Below, piece by piece: positions 16,016 through 24,429 of a stretch of DNA of 64,000 nucleotides. The DNA comes from Lysinibacillus cavernae. GTDB taxonomy: Bacteria > Bacillota > Bacilli > Bacillales_A > Planococcaceae. How positions within the stretch are numbered: position 1 is the first letter of the stretch; the number at the start of each line of letters is the position of its first letter. The translations under genes were made by a program, and so were the position numbers. Below the pieces are notes generated by a model that made no database searches, had not been told where the DNA came from, and saw nothing but the letters and a program-made list of their open reading frames with translations. Location: assembly GCF_009724685.1 (NCBI RefSeq), contig NZ_WMEF01000016.1, positions 1 to 64,000 on the forward strand, in the 5' to 3' direction.

Positions 16016-17062
16016 TCACTTATGTGTAGTTACAGCTTTATTCTTTTGTTGTAGTGCTTCATTTTTTTCAGCGAAGCGGTCATTGTGAGAAGAAACGCCT
16101 GCCATTTTTGCTTCGGTAGGGTCAATGTATAATTTGGCGCTATTTACAGCCAGAACAGCATCGTTAAATGCGCCTGCAATCAGTCTTATTTTCCCTTCGT
16201 TCGTTACAATATCGCCAGCACCAAAGATGCCTGGCATGTTTGTGGACATTTTTGGTGTAACAGAGATGCCCCATTCTTCAGAGGCTAAGCCCCAATCCAA
16301 AATGGCGCCACCAAAGTTTCGGTCAAACCCGTGATTGACAAGCACTTCGTCTACTTCAATGTTTGTCGTATCATTTGAATCAACATGCTGTAATGTGACA
16401 TGTTCGATTTTATTGCCATTGCCATGTAAACGAGAAACCGTATAAGGAACAAAGGTTGTTGCCATAGACTTCATGCGAGTTACAGACGATTCAAAGGCAC
16501 TAAAGTCATCTCGTCTATGAACGACGTATACTTCTTTGGCGATAGGAGCCATTTCGATAGCCCAATCTACAGCTGAGTCGCCCCCACCAGAAATGAGTAC
16601 ACGTTTATCTTTAAACTTATTTATGTTGGTTACCGTATAGTGAAGGTTGTTTAGTTCATAACGGTCAGCGCCTTCAACCGTTAATTTCTGAATGCGTGTA
16701 ATACCGCGTCCTGTAGCTAAAATAATCGTTTTCGTATAATGTTTCTCGCCTGTTTTAGCTGTTAAGACGAAAATGCCATCATCGCGTTTTTCCATGCCAA
16801 CAACTTCTTGACCAAATACGATTGTTGGATTAAATGTCATCGCTTGCTTGATTAAGGAGTGAATAATTTCTTCACAGCGAACAGGCTCAATGCCACCGAC
16901 ATCCCAAACTAATTTCTCAGGATAAGTACGCATAAATCCACCTAATTCATGCTTTACTTCGATAATTTTTGTTTTCATTTCACGCATGCCACTGTAAAAG
17001 GCAGCATACATGCCTGCTGGGCCACCACCGATAATAATGACATCATAAATCTCTTGTTTCAT
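16016..17062 (-). CDS. Ferredoxin/flavodoxin-NADP+ reductase type 2 (TrxB-like flavoprotein)
   Basis: A 348-residue FAD/NAD(P)H oxidoreductase with the FAD dinucleotide motif IIGGGPAGMYAA (about 10-21), the NADPH motif ISGGGDSAVDWA (about 156-167) and the terminal FAD motif GIFGAGDI (about 281-288). It lacks the CxxC of thioredoxin reductases, which marks it as the TrxR-like ferredoxin-NADP+ reductase group (B. subtilis YumC/YcgT type). Its ATG abuts the stop of the siderophore-binding protein gene, so it is in the same operon. I infer that it supplies electrons to release iron from imported ferric siderophores. Confidence 0.85.
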   Translation of the reverse strand: MKQEIYDVIIIGGGPAGMYAAFYSGMREMKTKIIEVKHELGGFMRTYPEKLVWDVGGIEPVRCEEIIHSLIKQAMTFNPTIVFGQEVVGMEKRDDGIFVLTAKTGEKHYTKTIILATGRGITRIQKLTVEGADRYELNNLHYTVTNINKFKDKRVLISGGGDSAVDWAIEMAPIAKEVYVVHRRDDFSAFESSVTRMKSMATTFVPYTVSRLHGNGNKIEHVTLQHVDSNDTTNIEVDEVLVNHGFDRNFGGAILDWGLASEEWGISVTPKMSTNMPGIFGAGDIVTNEGKIRLIAGAFNDAVLAVNSAKLYIDPTEAKMAGVSSHNDRFAEKNEALQQKNKAVTTHK

Positions 17063-18040
17063 TTAATGCACCAACCTTTCAACTAAATAATCAAGGAATA
17101 GTGGAGAGCCAACTAATCCTTCACCTACAACGTAATCTGCTGTTTTTAATGAGTAAACATTGCCTGCCTTCACGGCATCCATCCCTTGCCACATTGGGCT
17201 ATCCTCTAAATCTTTCATGGACTGTTCACTACTATAATTTTGCATTTGACGTTGTTCGACAAAAATATGGTCTGCGTCAATCTCAGGTAAAACTTCTAAG
17301 GAAATGGGCGTGAACCAATCATGATTATCCTTCAACATAGTTGGAATATTTAATCCAAGTTGTGTGTATAACATGTCACTACCAGGACTACCCTTTTCAG
17401 TGCCTAACACACGATATTGATTTTGTTCTACACGCAATACAAGAATTTTTTCGTCACCTATCGCATTATGTAGTTTCACTTTGGTATCTTCTATTTTTTC
17501 TCTAAACTTCTGGAGAGCAAGTTCCGCTTCTTTTTCTTTATTGAACAGTTCACCAAGCACAGGTACATATTCATCTATTGCAACACCGGCGTCAACAGCT
17601 ACAGTTGGGGCAATTTTACTTAATGCATCATATTTTTTTGCATCAATTGCTGCACCCTGAGCAATAATGACATCTGGTGCTGCTTCAAGAATAACTTCTA
17701 AATTATCCTCATATTGCACAGTTGGGATGATTTTAATATTGTTGTCATTGAATAATTTGAAGCGATATTCAGGTTCAATTTCTTCAACGACTGTCACCAT
17801 TTGAGGCATTACACCGATTTCAATTAGGTTTTCAGCATAGCTAGAACTAAGAACTAATATATTTTTAGGTTCAGTAGGGATAGTGACATCACCGTAGACA
17901 TCTTTTACAACACGTGTTGTAGGCTCGCTTTTTTCTTTTTGATCCTTTGCTTCATTTCCGCTTTCTTTGTTAGTACTTGAGCAAGCAACTAAAGCTAAAG
18001 CAACTAGTATAAAAAGTATATATTGCATCATTTTTTTCAT
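17063..18040 (-). CDS. Iron-siderophore ABC transporter substrate-binding lipoprotein
   Basis: A 325-residue lipoprotein: a signal peptide with lipobox LVAC and lipidated Cys20, a charged linker, then a two-lobed type III periplasmic-binding fold (about 45-325) of the FecB/FhuD kind, linked by the long helix around EAELALQKFREKIEDTKVKL. It captures ferric siderophore outside the membrane; no permease or ATPase gene is adjacent, so it must use a transporter encoded elsewhere. GGAG lies about ten bases before ATG and a consensus Fur box lies 20 bases upstream. The next gene follows with no gap. Confidence 0.88.
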   Translation of the reverse strand: MKKMMQYILFILVALALVACSSTNKESGNEAKDQKEKSEPTTRVVKDVYGDVTIPTEPKNILVLSSSYAENLIEIGVMPQMVTVVEEIEPEYRFKLFNDNNIKIIPTVQYEDNLEVILEAAPDVIIAQGAAIDAKKYDALSKIAPTVAVDAGVAIDEYVPVLGELFNKEKEAELALQKFREKIEDTKVKLHNAIGDEKILVLRVEQNQYRVLGTEKGSPGSDMLYTQLGLNIPTMLKDNHDWFTPISLEVLPEIDADHIFVEQRQMQNYSSEQSMKDLEDSPMWQGMDAVKAGNVYSLKTADYVVGEGLVGSPLFLDYLVERLVH

Positions 18041-18060
18041 TGGTTATAGCTCCTTCTATT

Positions 18061-18075
18061 TGATAATGATTATCA
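18061..18075 (-). promoter_or_regulatory. Fur box of the siderophore operon
   Basis: TGATAATGATTATCA is a perfect 7-1-7 inverted repeat, the minimal Fur recognition unit, with a further partial half site (ACTATCAAA) adjacent. It lies 20 bases before the lipoprotein start codon, so iron-loaded Fur would repress lipoprotein and reductase. Confidence 0.88.
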
Positions 18076-18137
18076 CTATCAAATAATAACAGGTAATGAG
18101 AGCGCCTACTATAGCGTAAAGTGCCTTAAAAATTGGA

Positions 18138-19742
18138 TTATTGTGTTTTAGGGCAATCACTATCAAAAATAGATTGTTCAATCTGTTGCATAATTTTCCT
18201 TTTGCCAAACACACTGCAATTGTTAATCCATAAACCCGTATCCACATAGAAAACACGCTTATTTTTCACGGCATCTAAATTTGCCCACTGCTCACTTTTT
18301 TGTAAAGTAGCTAAGCTAAGATCGGCAGTATAATAATCCATTATGCGTTTTTCAATAAATAAATAAGTAGGATTGGCTGCCACTAATTGTTGTAAAGAAC
18401 ATATGTTGAAACTATTCTCATTTGCCCGCAATATTTCAGGCATTTGTAAACCAAGTTCCTGATATAAAAGGATAGCCGAATCACTAGAAGATTCACCGAA
18501 ATAACGATAACCCAACTCCTCCACACGTAAGTAAAGTACAGTAGCATTCTTCGCAATATGATGTTGTATTTTATTTTTTAAAACATCTACATGTGTCCTA
18601 AGTTCGTGAATGATTTGTGTAGCTTCATTCCCTTTATTAAACAATTCACCAAAATAACGAATTAGTGAATATAATTCATAAGGTAGCCCAGTGATAACAG
18701 GTGCGAGCGTTTGGAAGTGTTGTTTTGTCTCTTCCGTTAAGTCGATACCGATAATTAAATCGGGTTGTTGTTGTACAATTATGTCTTGTTGAATAACATA
18801 TTGAGGCATTTCTAAAATGGTTGTACCAACTTCATGAAAAAGATTCTTTTGATAATTTGGAGTTAGGGAGCTAGTCACAGTAACGCAATTAGGTACGACA
18901 CCTAATGCAATCGCAATTTCTGCGTGTGCAGGTGTGAGAAAGCAAATACGATATTCACCAACGGTCTTTTTGAATTGCTTAGGTGGGCGACCAACAATGC
19001 GTTTAAACTGTCGACTAAAATGTTGCACATCATCAAAACCAACTTTTTTTGCGATGTTTTGTGATAAATCATCTGTTGTTAATAGCATTTCTTGTGCGCG
19101 GAAAATACGATAACTAATTAAATAAGCTATCGGTGTTTTATCATATAACTCTATGAATTTTCTCGAATAATACCATGGGCTATATCCGGCGATAGTTGCT
19201 AGTTCATCTCTAGTCATCATTTGGTTATATTTTTTTTGCATATAAATAACAGTATGTTCAATTCTTTGTTCAAGTGTGTATTCATCTGTTGGTCGCTCTT
19301 GCTGTATTTCTTTCAACAAGCTATATAAAATAAATTGTTTAATGGTGATATGGAGATCGTCTATGTTTTTAGCGAGCGATATCCGAATATCTGCGATGAT
19401 CGTTTCAGGCACTCGTTGAACATAGTAACCATTCATTGTATCGATAGACCAATTACAGGTTGATTTCATTTCTGTATCATACAGAGCAAAGCTAATTAAA
19501 TAGCCTGAAAAATCAAGACGGTTTGTATTTGTAAGTTGGATAACTGCATCACTTTCAAGGGCAATTAAATGCCCAAATACAATATGCTCTTTGTGTCCAT
19601 TGATGGATAGAGTGGTTTGGCCATCCGTAATCAATAAGAGAGCCGCACTATCAAGATGTATAGTAGATTTTTGAAATAATGATTTGGCTAAATCTTTTAT
19701 TTCTGTGCAATGTGCTAGCCAATTAGGATTAGAATCAAGCAT
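18138..19742 (-). CDS. Btr-like AraC regulator fused to a siderophore-binding domain
   Basis: A 534-residue fusion like B. subtilis Btr, the activator of bacillibactin uptake. An N-terminal region (about 1-165) precedes two AraC-type helix-turn-helix motifs (about 170-265: RDELATIAGYSPWYYSRKF and IAKKVGFDDVQHFSRQFKR), followed by a periplasmic-binding-protein-like domain (about 275-525) resembling the lipoprotein downstream. I infer that the C-terminal domain senses intracellular ferric siderophore and activates the adjacent operon. GGAGT precedes ATG 19742. It is transcribed toward the lipoprotein gene, separated by 97 bases containing the Fur box. Confidence 0.87.
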   Translation of the reverse strand: MLDSNPNWLAHCTEIKDLAKSLFQKSTIHLDSAALLLITDGQTTLSINGHKEHIVFGHLIALESDAVIQLTNTNRLDFSGYLISFALYDTEMKSTCNWSIDTMNGYYVQRVPETIIADIRISLAKNIDDLHITIKQFILYSLLKEIQQERPTDEYTLEQRIEHTVIYMQKKYNQMMTRDELATIAGYSPWYYSRKFIELYDKTPIAYLISYRIFRAQEMLLTTDDLSQNIAKKVGFDDVQHFSRQFKRIVGRPPKQFKKTVGEYRICFLTPAHAEIAIALGVVPNCVTVTSSLTPNYQKNLFHEVGTTILEMPQYVIQQDIIVQQQPDLIIGIDLTEETKQHFQTLAPVITGLPYELYSLIRYFGELFNKGNEATQIIHELRTHVDVLKNKIQHHIAKNATVLYLRVEELGYRYFGESSSDSAILLYQELGLQMPEILRANENSFNICSLQQLVAANPTYLFIEKRIMDYYTADLSLATLQKSEQWANLDAVKNKRVFYVDTGLWINNCSVFGKRKIMQQIEQSIFDSDCPKTQ

Positions 19743-20074
19743 TTATGTACTCCTTTAGTTTGTTGTGATAAAAGTATACTACGGAATGTCACAGCAAACG
19801 GCATAAAAACGACAAGTCCTTTTCATGTAGCTAAAGGGATAGCAAAAACCAGCTGTACTAGAAGCGTTTCAAAATATGGATACTGAAAGTTATTTTGAAA
19901 AATCAAAGATTTCAGCATGTGACATTGCCACGTTTGTAAAATTAGCATGAATTTGAATTATTTTTATAACTAACCTAGTATTACTCTGCACAATTTCTTC
20001 TTATTTATAGTTTATAGTATAAGTCGTCAGCGTTTTACGACGTAGAAGGAATAAATATACCAGAGGTGAATAAA
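19743..20074. other. Intergenic region with a possible coding remnant
   Basis: Between the Btr-like gene and the cueP-like gene. Codons 19849-19950 on the plus strand read PAVLEAFQNMDTESYFEKSK and on to a stop, protein-like but without a start and with stops just upstream, so probably a relic of unknown family. GTCGT/ACGAC near 20024-20041 forms a small inverted repeat close to the next gene and could be an operator. No other gene is visible. Confidence 0.35.
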
Positions 20075-20611
20075 ATGAAATTAAAAATTTTTGCTGCAAC
20101 TTTGCTTGCTACTGTTGTACTAGGTGCTTGTAATGGAGAGAGTTCTAATGATGATCACTCTATAAAAGAAATGGAAATGCAGAACATTAAGAAATTGGTG
20201 AATGAATATAGCGGGAATAAAACTAAAGACGAATCTGCTTCAATCACATCTAGACAGCTGATTGTGACTGATAAAGAAGAAAAAGAGTTAGCATATGCTT
20301 TGCCAGAAGACGAATTTTTTGTTTCAATTGCTCCTTACATAACTGAAACTCACCCTTGTACTAACCATAGCTTGACTGGTTGCCAAGGTGAGCTGGCGAA
20401 TCAAGAGTTAGCTGTCTATATTGAAGACTCAAAAGGTCGTGTGTTAGTGGATGAAACCATGAAAACTCCAGCGAATGGATTTATTGATTTATGGCTACCT
20501 CGTGACCAAACGTATAACATAAAAATGGAGCACGAAGGAAAAATAGTAGAATCAACGTTTTCTACTTATGAAAGAGACGGCACTTGCATTACAACAATGC
20601 AGTTAAAATAG
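20075..20611 (+). CDS. cueP: CueP-family metal-binding lipoprotein
   Basis: A 178-residue lipoprotein with lipobox LGAC (lipidated Cys19). The conserved part THPCTNHSLTGCQGEL, followed by PANGFIDLWLPR and a final ERDGTC near the C-terminus, matches the CueP family of periplasmic copper-binding proteins, whose three cysteines bind copper in Salmonella. In a Gram-positive cell it would be tethered outside the membrane. I start at ATG 20075, behind AGAGGTG; a GTG at 20066 overlaps that RBS. It stands alone, without an adjacent copper ATPase or sensor. Confidence 0.8.
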   Translation: MKLKIFAATLLATVVLGACNGESSNDDHSIKEMEMQNIKKLVNEYSGNKTKDESASITSRQLIVTDKEEKELAYALPEDEFFVSIAPYITETHPCTNHSLTGCQGELANQELAVYIEDSKGRVLVDETMKTPANGFIDLWLPRDQTYNIKMEHEGKIVESTFSTYERDGTCITTMQLK

Positions 20612-20618
20612 AAAAAAG

Positions 20619-20668
20619 GAGGGTTGTCCAAAAAGTCAGTGAAAACTGATTTTCTGTGGCAACCCTTT
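20619..20668 (+). terminator. Two-tier hairpin after cueP
   Basis: AGGGTTG pairs with CAACCCT, enclosing AGTCAGT/ACTGATT around a GAAA loop, followed by TTACTAG. It is a probable terminator although its T-run is short. The following 20,669-20,800 has only a weak TTAGAGG/CCTCTAA stem. Confidence 0.6.
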
Positions 20669-20800
20669 ACTAGTTACATTTAGAGGGAACGAGAAGTTTT
20701 CATTAGGTGATGGAACCTTCAACACTCTTCCTCTAATATGCAGGGTTTTTTATTTCAAAAAATAGCAATGTACATATCCTTTAATTCATTATGTAAAATT

Positions 20801-20809
20801 TGGTATAAT
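20801..20809 (+). promoter_or_regulatory. Extended -10 promoter
   Basis: TGGTATAAT provides TGn plus a consensus -10 (20804-20809), 41 bases before the next start codon. The -35 region is poor, as is common with extended -10 promoters. Confidence 0.55.
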
Positions 20810-20849
20810 TACATATATCTTTGTACATATCATATGAAGGAGTGATTTT

Positions 20850-21542
20850 ATGAAAAGGCTACTTATCATAACAAGTTATTTAGGATTTTTTATATTAGGA
20901 GGTTTGACCTTTACGTACTTCTCAACATCAGAAGCAGCCAGCGACTTGAAAAAAATCAGCGTTTCTCAAGATCCAATCAACTACTATGTGGATAAGGTTG
21001 AAAAAGTACCGCAAAAAGGGCAAGCTGGATTTAATTATCAAGGCACGATATATGTCCCAATGCGTTTTGTTGCGGAATCTTTAGGTGAAAAGGTAACGTG
21101 GGATGGAAAGACAAAATCTATTTATATCGGTAATGTTCCAAAATTCACCTCTTTAAAAGATGTAAAACCAATTGGACGTGATGAGGATCCCTTGTTCCAT
21201 AATCCAAGTTCAATCGTGATCCATACAGGGGAAAAATTTGAGCGATCCTACCAGCTTGGTGGTTATCATGGAGGAGGGGCTGTTCAAGACCATACAGTTG
21301 AATACTTAGCCAATGGAAATTATAAAGGATTCGAAACCAATTTAGCACCAATTAAAAAGCTAGCTGCTGGTTCTTTCGGGATAGGTTACATGAAAATTTA
21401 CGCAGATAATAAATTGGTTTATGATAGTGGAGCAATCAAAGATAAGATGAGAGTTAGCGTTAATTTAGAAGGTGCTACAAAAGTGAAATTTGAAATTGAA
21501 GGCAGTGGTTTAGGTATATTAGATCCGAAATTTATTCAATAA
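20850..21542 (+). CDS. Exported protein with copper-amine-oxidase-N-like stalk domain
   Basis: A 230-residue secreted protein: a signal peptide or anchor (about 1-32), a stalk domain (about 38-93) with the typical YVPMRFVAESLGEKVTWDGKT pattern of copper-amine-oxidase N-terminal-like domains, and a beta-rich C-terminal domain (about 105-230). Such stalk domains serve as extracellular scaffolds in Bacilli; no copper ligands are implied. GAAGGAG lies before ATG. It is a single-gene unit with a strong terminator. Confidence 0.78.
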   Translation: MKRLLIITSYLGFFILGGLTFTYFSTSEAASDLKKISVSQDPINYYVDKVEKVPQKGQAGFNYQGTIYVPMRFVAESLGEKVTWDGKTKSIYIGNVPKFTSLKDVKPIGRDEDPLFHNPSSIVIHTGEKFERSYQLGGYHGGGAVQDHTVEYLANGNYKGFETNLAPIKKLAAGSFGIGYMKIYADNKLVYDSGAIKDKMRVSVNLEGATKVKFEIEGSGLGILDPKFIQ

Positions 21543-21549
21543 ACTATAC

Positions 21550-21595
21550 AAAATAAGACGATGACATGAATAGTTGGTCATCGTCTTATTTTTGT
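21550..21595 (+). terminator. Terminator after the stalk-domain gene
   Basis: AAATAAGACGATGAC (21551-21565) pairs with GTCATCGTCTTATTT (21577-21591), a perfect 15-bp stem followed by TTGTT. Confidence 0.9.
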
Positions 21596-21753
21596 TAAAG
21601 ATTTCCAACCTCCATAATAACTATTTCGACATAATTTATTGTTGATACAAATTTGTTAATTTTTTCACATTTAAGTATAAAATAGTCGGTTTGTATATGA
21701 TATAATTTCAAACGGTGTTTATACATAAAATAGGAATAGGGAGAGACGAGAGT

Positions 21754-23115
21754 ATGATGAAAAAAATGATGAAACGAACGAGTGCAGCATTGCTCGGTGC
21801 TTCGTTGATGCTGACAACGGTTGTACCTGTAATCCATGCGGAAGAGCAATTACAACCTCAAGTGCCGTCGATTAGTAATTGGGCTATTGAAACATTAAAC
21901 GAGGGTGAAAAGTACGGGATTTATCCTATTGAGTGGTATTTTGATGGCTTCCTTCAAGAAATTTCAGTGGATAAAGTAAATGAACTACTAAATTTGACAG
22001 AAAAGAAAATTGCCTCTCTAGGTTTAGCTGAAAATAAACAATATAAGCCAGTGGGTGTGAAGAACGATAACACACGTGGTGATATTGTGAAGCGTTTGTA
22101 TAATATCGTAACGCGCTATGATCTACCTGTTGGCACAGACGCTGTTCAATTTATGAAAGAGCAAAACATATTACAAGGTTCTCCAAACGGACTGCATTTA
22201 GAAAAAAAGGCAACAACACAACAAGCTGTTTTACTAGCTGTTCGTTTCATTAAAAGTACATATGCACTTGCTGAGCAAGGATCAAATGGGGTAGCCTGGG
22301 TAGTAGAGGATGAGGATACACTTGTGTATTTACTAGGTTCCATCCATCTAGGAACACCAGACTTATATCCGTTCAATAAGAAACTAGTAACAGCGTTTAA
22401 TGAATCGGATGCACTGTTAGTTGAGGCAAATATTTTAGAAACAGAAGGACTTGAATACTATGCAGAAAAAGCAATGTATACAGATGGCACAACATTAAAA
22501 GATACTGTTGCACCAGAAACATTTGCAAAGCTTGAGCAAGTGGCAAAGCTTTATGATCTTCCAATGGATGAGCTGACAGTACAAAAGCCTTGGATGTTAT
22601 CTAGCACATTATCCATGCTGGCAATGGACGATTCCTTTGGAATGACACCACAAGAAATGGCAATGCATGGTATTGATGTTTACTTTTTATTGAATGCGCA
22701 ATTACAGCAAAAGCCAGTGATTGAATTAGAAGGTACAAAGGCACAAGTTGATATGTTTGAAGCATTATCACCAGAAGCACAAGAGCAGTCATTAGTCGCT
22801 GTATTGGATAGTATCATCAAGCCATCTGAACAAGATCAATCTAAAATTCTGCAAGAGTGGTTTACAAGTTGGAAGCAAGGGAACGTTGAAGAGTTCGCAA
22901 AAAGCTTCCAGGCAATGGAAGGTACATCATCAGAGTTCAATGAAATGCTATTTGGTTTACGTGATGAACAAATGGCCAAGAAAATTATGAATGTACTTGA
23001 AGAAAAAGAAGGTAAATACTTTGTTGTGGTTGGCTCTGGTCACTTCCTAGTAGATAAAAATATTCGCTATCATTTAGAGAAAAGCGGATACACTGTAAAG
23101 CCATTTTATCAATAA
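21754..23115 (+). CDS. Secreted TraB/GumN-family protein
   Basis: A 453-residue exported protein with a signal peptide cleaved after VIHA (about residue 30). Residues about 35-175 form a helical N-terminal region; from about 185 on it is a TraB/GumN domain with the metal-binding GSIHLGTP motif, an internal acidic ALLVEANI, and GSGHF near the C-terminus. This family is related to the metal-dependent Tiki/EreA-like hydrolases, and a peptidase role is inferred only. The ATG at 21754 follows GGGAGAGACGAG. Confidence 0.8.
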   Translation: MMKKMMKRTSAALLGASLMLTTVVPVIHAEEQLQPQVPSISNWAIETLNEGEKYGIYPIEWYFDGFLQEISVDKVNELLNLTEKKIASLGLAENKQYKPVGVKNDNTRGDIVKRLYNIVTRYDLPVGTDAVQFMKEQNILQGSPNGLHLEKKATTQQAVLLAVRFIKSTYALAEQGSNGVAWVVEDEDTLVYLLGSIHLGTPDLYPFNKKLVTAFNESDALLVEANILETEGLEYYAEKAMYTDGTTLKDTVAPETFAKLEQVAKLYDLPMDELTVQKPWMLSSTLSMLAMDDSFGMTPQEMAMHGIDVYFLLNAQLQQKPVIELEGTKAQVDMFEALSPEAQEQSLVAVLDSIIKPSEQDQSKILQEWFTSWKQGNVEEFAKSFQAMEGTSSEFNEMLFGLRDEQMAKKIMNVLEEKEGKYFVVVGSGHFLVDKNIRYHLEKSGYTVKPFYQ

Positions 23116-23128
23116 AGAAAAACTAAAA

Positions 23129-23172
23129 AGGCAACCCAAAGCTATGAACTTAGCTAAGGGTTGCTATTTTTG
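23129..23172 (+). terminator. Terminator after the TraB/GumN gene
   Basis: GCAACCC pairs with GGGTTGC and inner AGCTA with TAGCT, followed by TATTTTTG. Confidence 0.85.
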
Positions 23173-23362
23173 TTGCACCGTTATCCATCACTCGATAAAA
23201 TTATCAAAAGCAATGTTTTTATGTAAAGAAAAACCAAAAATCTATGTTTAGGTGTACAGTGTTCGCCATGTTAAAACGGTGTTTTTGTTAGTAAAAGGTA
23301 ACGTACATATAATTTTAAAAACATTCCAAACTAAGTTTATGTCAAAACTTGAGGAGGTTAAC

Positions 23363-23599
23363 ATGGCTAATTCAAGACACCGAAAACCAGATGATAGATC
23401 CAATAACGTTGAACGAATTCGTGATATTGTTAAAAACACTGAAGAAAAAATTCATGAAGCGGAAATTAGTATGGAATTTGCAGACCCTATGCAAAGTAAC
23501 ATGATAAAAGAAAAAAATAAGCGACGTAAACAATCAATAGAAGCATTAAAAGAAGAAATGAAAGATGAAATGACTGCACGTAAAAAAGGGGAAATTTAA
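23363..23599 (+). CDS. tlp: Small acid-soluble spore protein Tlp
   Basis: A 78-residue hydrophilic protein with PDDRSNNVERIRDIV near the N-terminus and SMEFADPMQSNMIKEKNKRR in the middle, clearly the Tlp family (B. subtilis Tlp is 83 residues). Tlp is a minor spore-core protein made in the forespore under SigG, so the organism makes endospores. ATG 23363 follows GAGGAGG. Upstream in-frame codons back to 23252 lack an RBS and are not part of the family. I could not identify a convincing SigG promoter. Confidence 0.92.
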   Translation: MANSRHRKPDDRSNNVERIRDIVKNTEEKIHEAEISMEFADPMQSNMIKEKNKRRKQSIEALKEEMKDEMTARKKGEI

Positions 23600-23628
23600 T
23601 AGTGGATTGTAGGAAAGAAGAGATATCC

Positions 23629-23649
23629 TATCTTAATGGCATTAAGATA
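23629..23649. repeat. Perfect 10-bp inverted repeat
   Basis: TATCTTAATG (23629-23638) and CATTAAGATA (23640-23649) are exact inverted copies around a single G. No T-run follows on either side, so a regulatory site or RNA stem is possible; role unknown. Confidence 0.45.
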
Positions 23650-23676
23650 TAAATGTTTGCTTCATTCCAAGGTAAG

Positions 23677-23730
23677 AACAGATGGTTAAGACGTTCTATA
23701 ATGGACCTCTATATGGCCATCTGTTTTTAT
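23677..23730 (+). terminator. Terminator between tlp and the second ECF operon
   Basis: AACAGATGG (23677-23685) pairs with CCATCTGTT (23717-23725), followed by TTTATT. The loop is long (31 bases). The remaining bases to 23,895 hold only the leader of the next gene. Confidence 0.65.
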
Positions 23731-23895
23731 TATGGTTTTACGCATCTATCCTCAGGAGCTTCTTATAATTAAATTACATAACAAGCAAATTTAAAAAAGA
23801 ATTTATATAAATTAAGCATGAATTTCTAAAAAGATGAACCTTTTCCAATGGTCATTTGTTTATAAAGTAGAACAAGCAGAAAGGAGTGCCTTGGA

Positions 23896-24429
23896 TTGAC
23901 AGAACGTGAATTATTCGATTCTTACAACAAAGATGTATACCGTACCTGTTATTACATGCTACGAAACGCACAAGATGCCGAAGACCTCTGTCATGATGTA
24001 TTTGTCACCGTATTTCGTCAAGATTGGAGAAGTGTTGAACATACGCGTGCTTGGATTATGCGTATTGCGATGAATCAATGCTTGAACTTGCTTAAAAGAA
24101 AACAGGCTCAGTTAAAAAAACAAAGTCAGGTGCAATTGCTTCATGAGCAAAATACAGCATCAGTTAAATCTGTAGACACCATCATATTGGAAAAAGCAGC
24201 GGAGGAAGAGTGGGAGGAACTGCTTAGGCAATTACCTGAAAAGTTAACGGCTGTTGTCACCCTTCGCTATATTGGAGAGCTATCGTTAGCAGAAATTGCT
24301 GAAACACTAAGAATTCCCGTGGGCACAGTGAAATCGAGACTTCATAAGGCATTAAAAATCATGCGCAAAAAATTGGAACAAAATCAAAATTTATGGTTGA
24401 AGGGAGAGAATCAATTTGGAACGCATTGA
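23896..24429 (+). CDS. ECF-type RNA polymerase sigma factor (second)
   Basis: A 177-residue ECF sigma factor: region 2 (about 5-75, with AEDLCHDVFVTVF and TRAWIMRIAMNQCLN) and region 4 (about 100-165, with LSLAEIAETLRIPVGTVKSRLHKAL). The start is TTG 23896, seven bases after AAGGAGTG. It overlaps the following DUF4179 anti-sigma gene by 14 bases, so the two are translationally coupled. A GAACC-TTTT element at 23836-23844 could be an ECF-type -35, but a matching -10 is unclear. Confidence 0.88.
   Translation: MTERELFDSYNKDVYRTCYYMLRNAQDAEDLCHDVFVTVFRQDWRSVEHTRAWIMRIAMNQCLNLLKRKQAQLKKQSQVQLLHEQNTASVKSVDTIILEKAAEEEWEELLRQLPEKLTAVVTLRYIGELSLAEIAETLRIPVGTVKSRLHKALKIMRKKLEQNQNLWLKGENQFGTH

Noticed and set aside
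23281-23320. SigG promoter for tlp
   Set aside because: A CATATAA element is present but no matching -35 at proper spacing was found, so I do not claim it.
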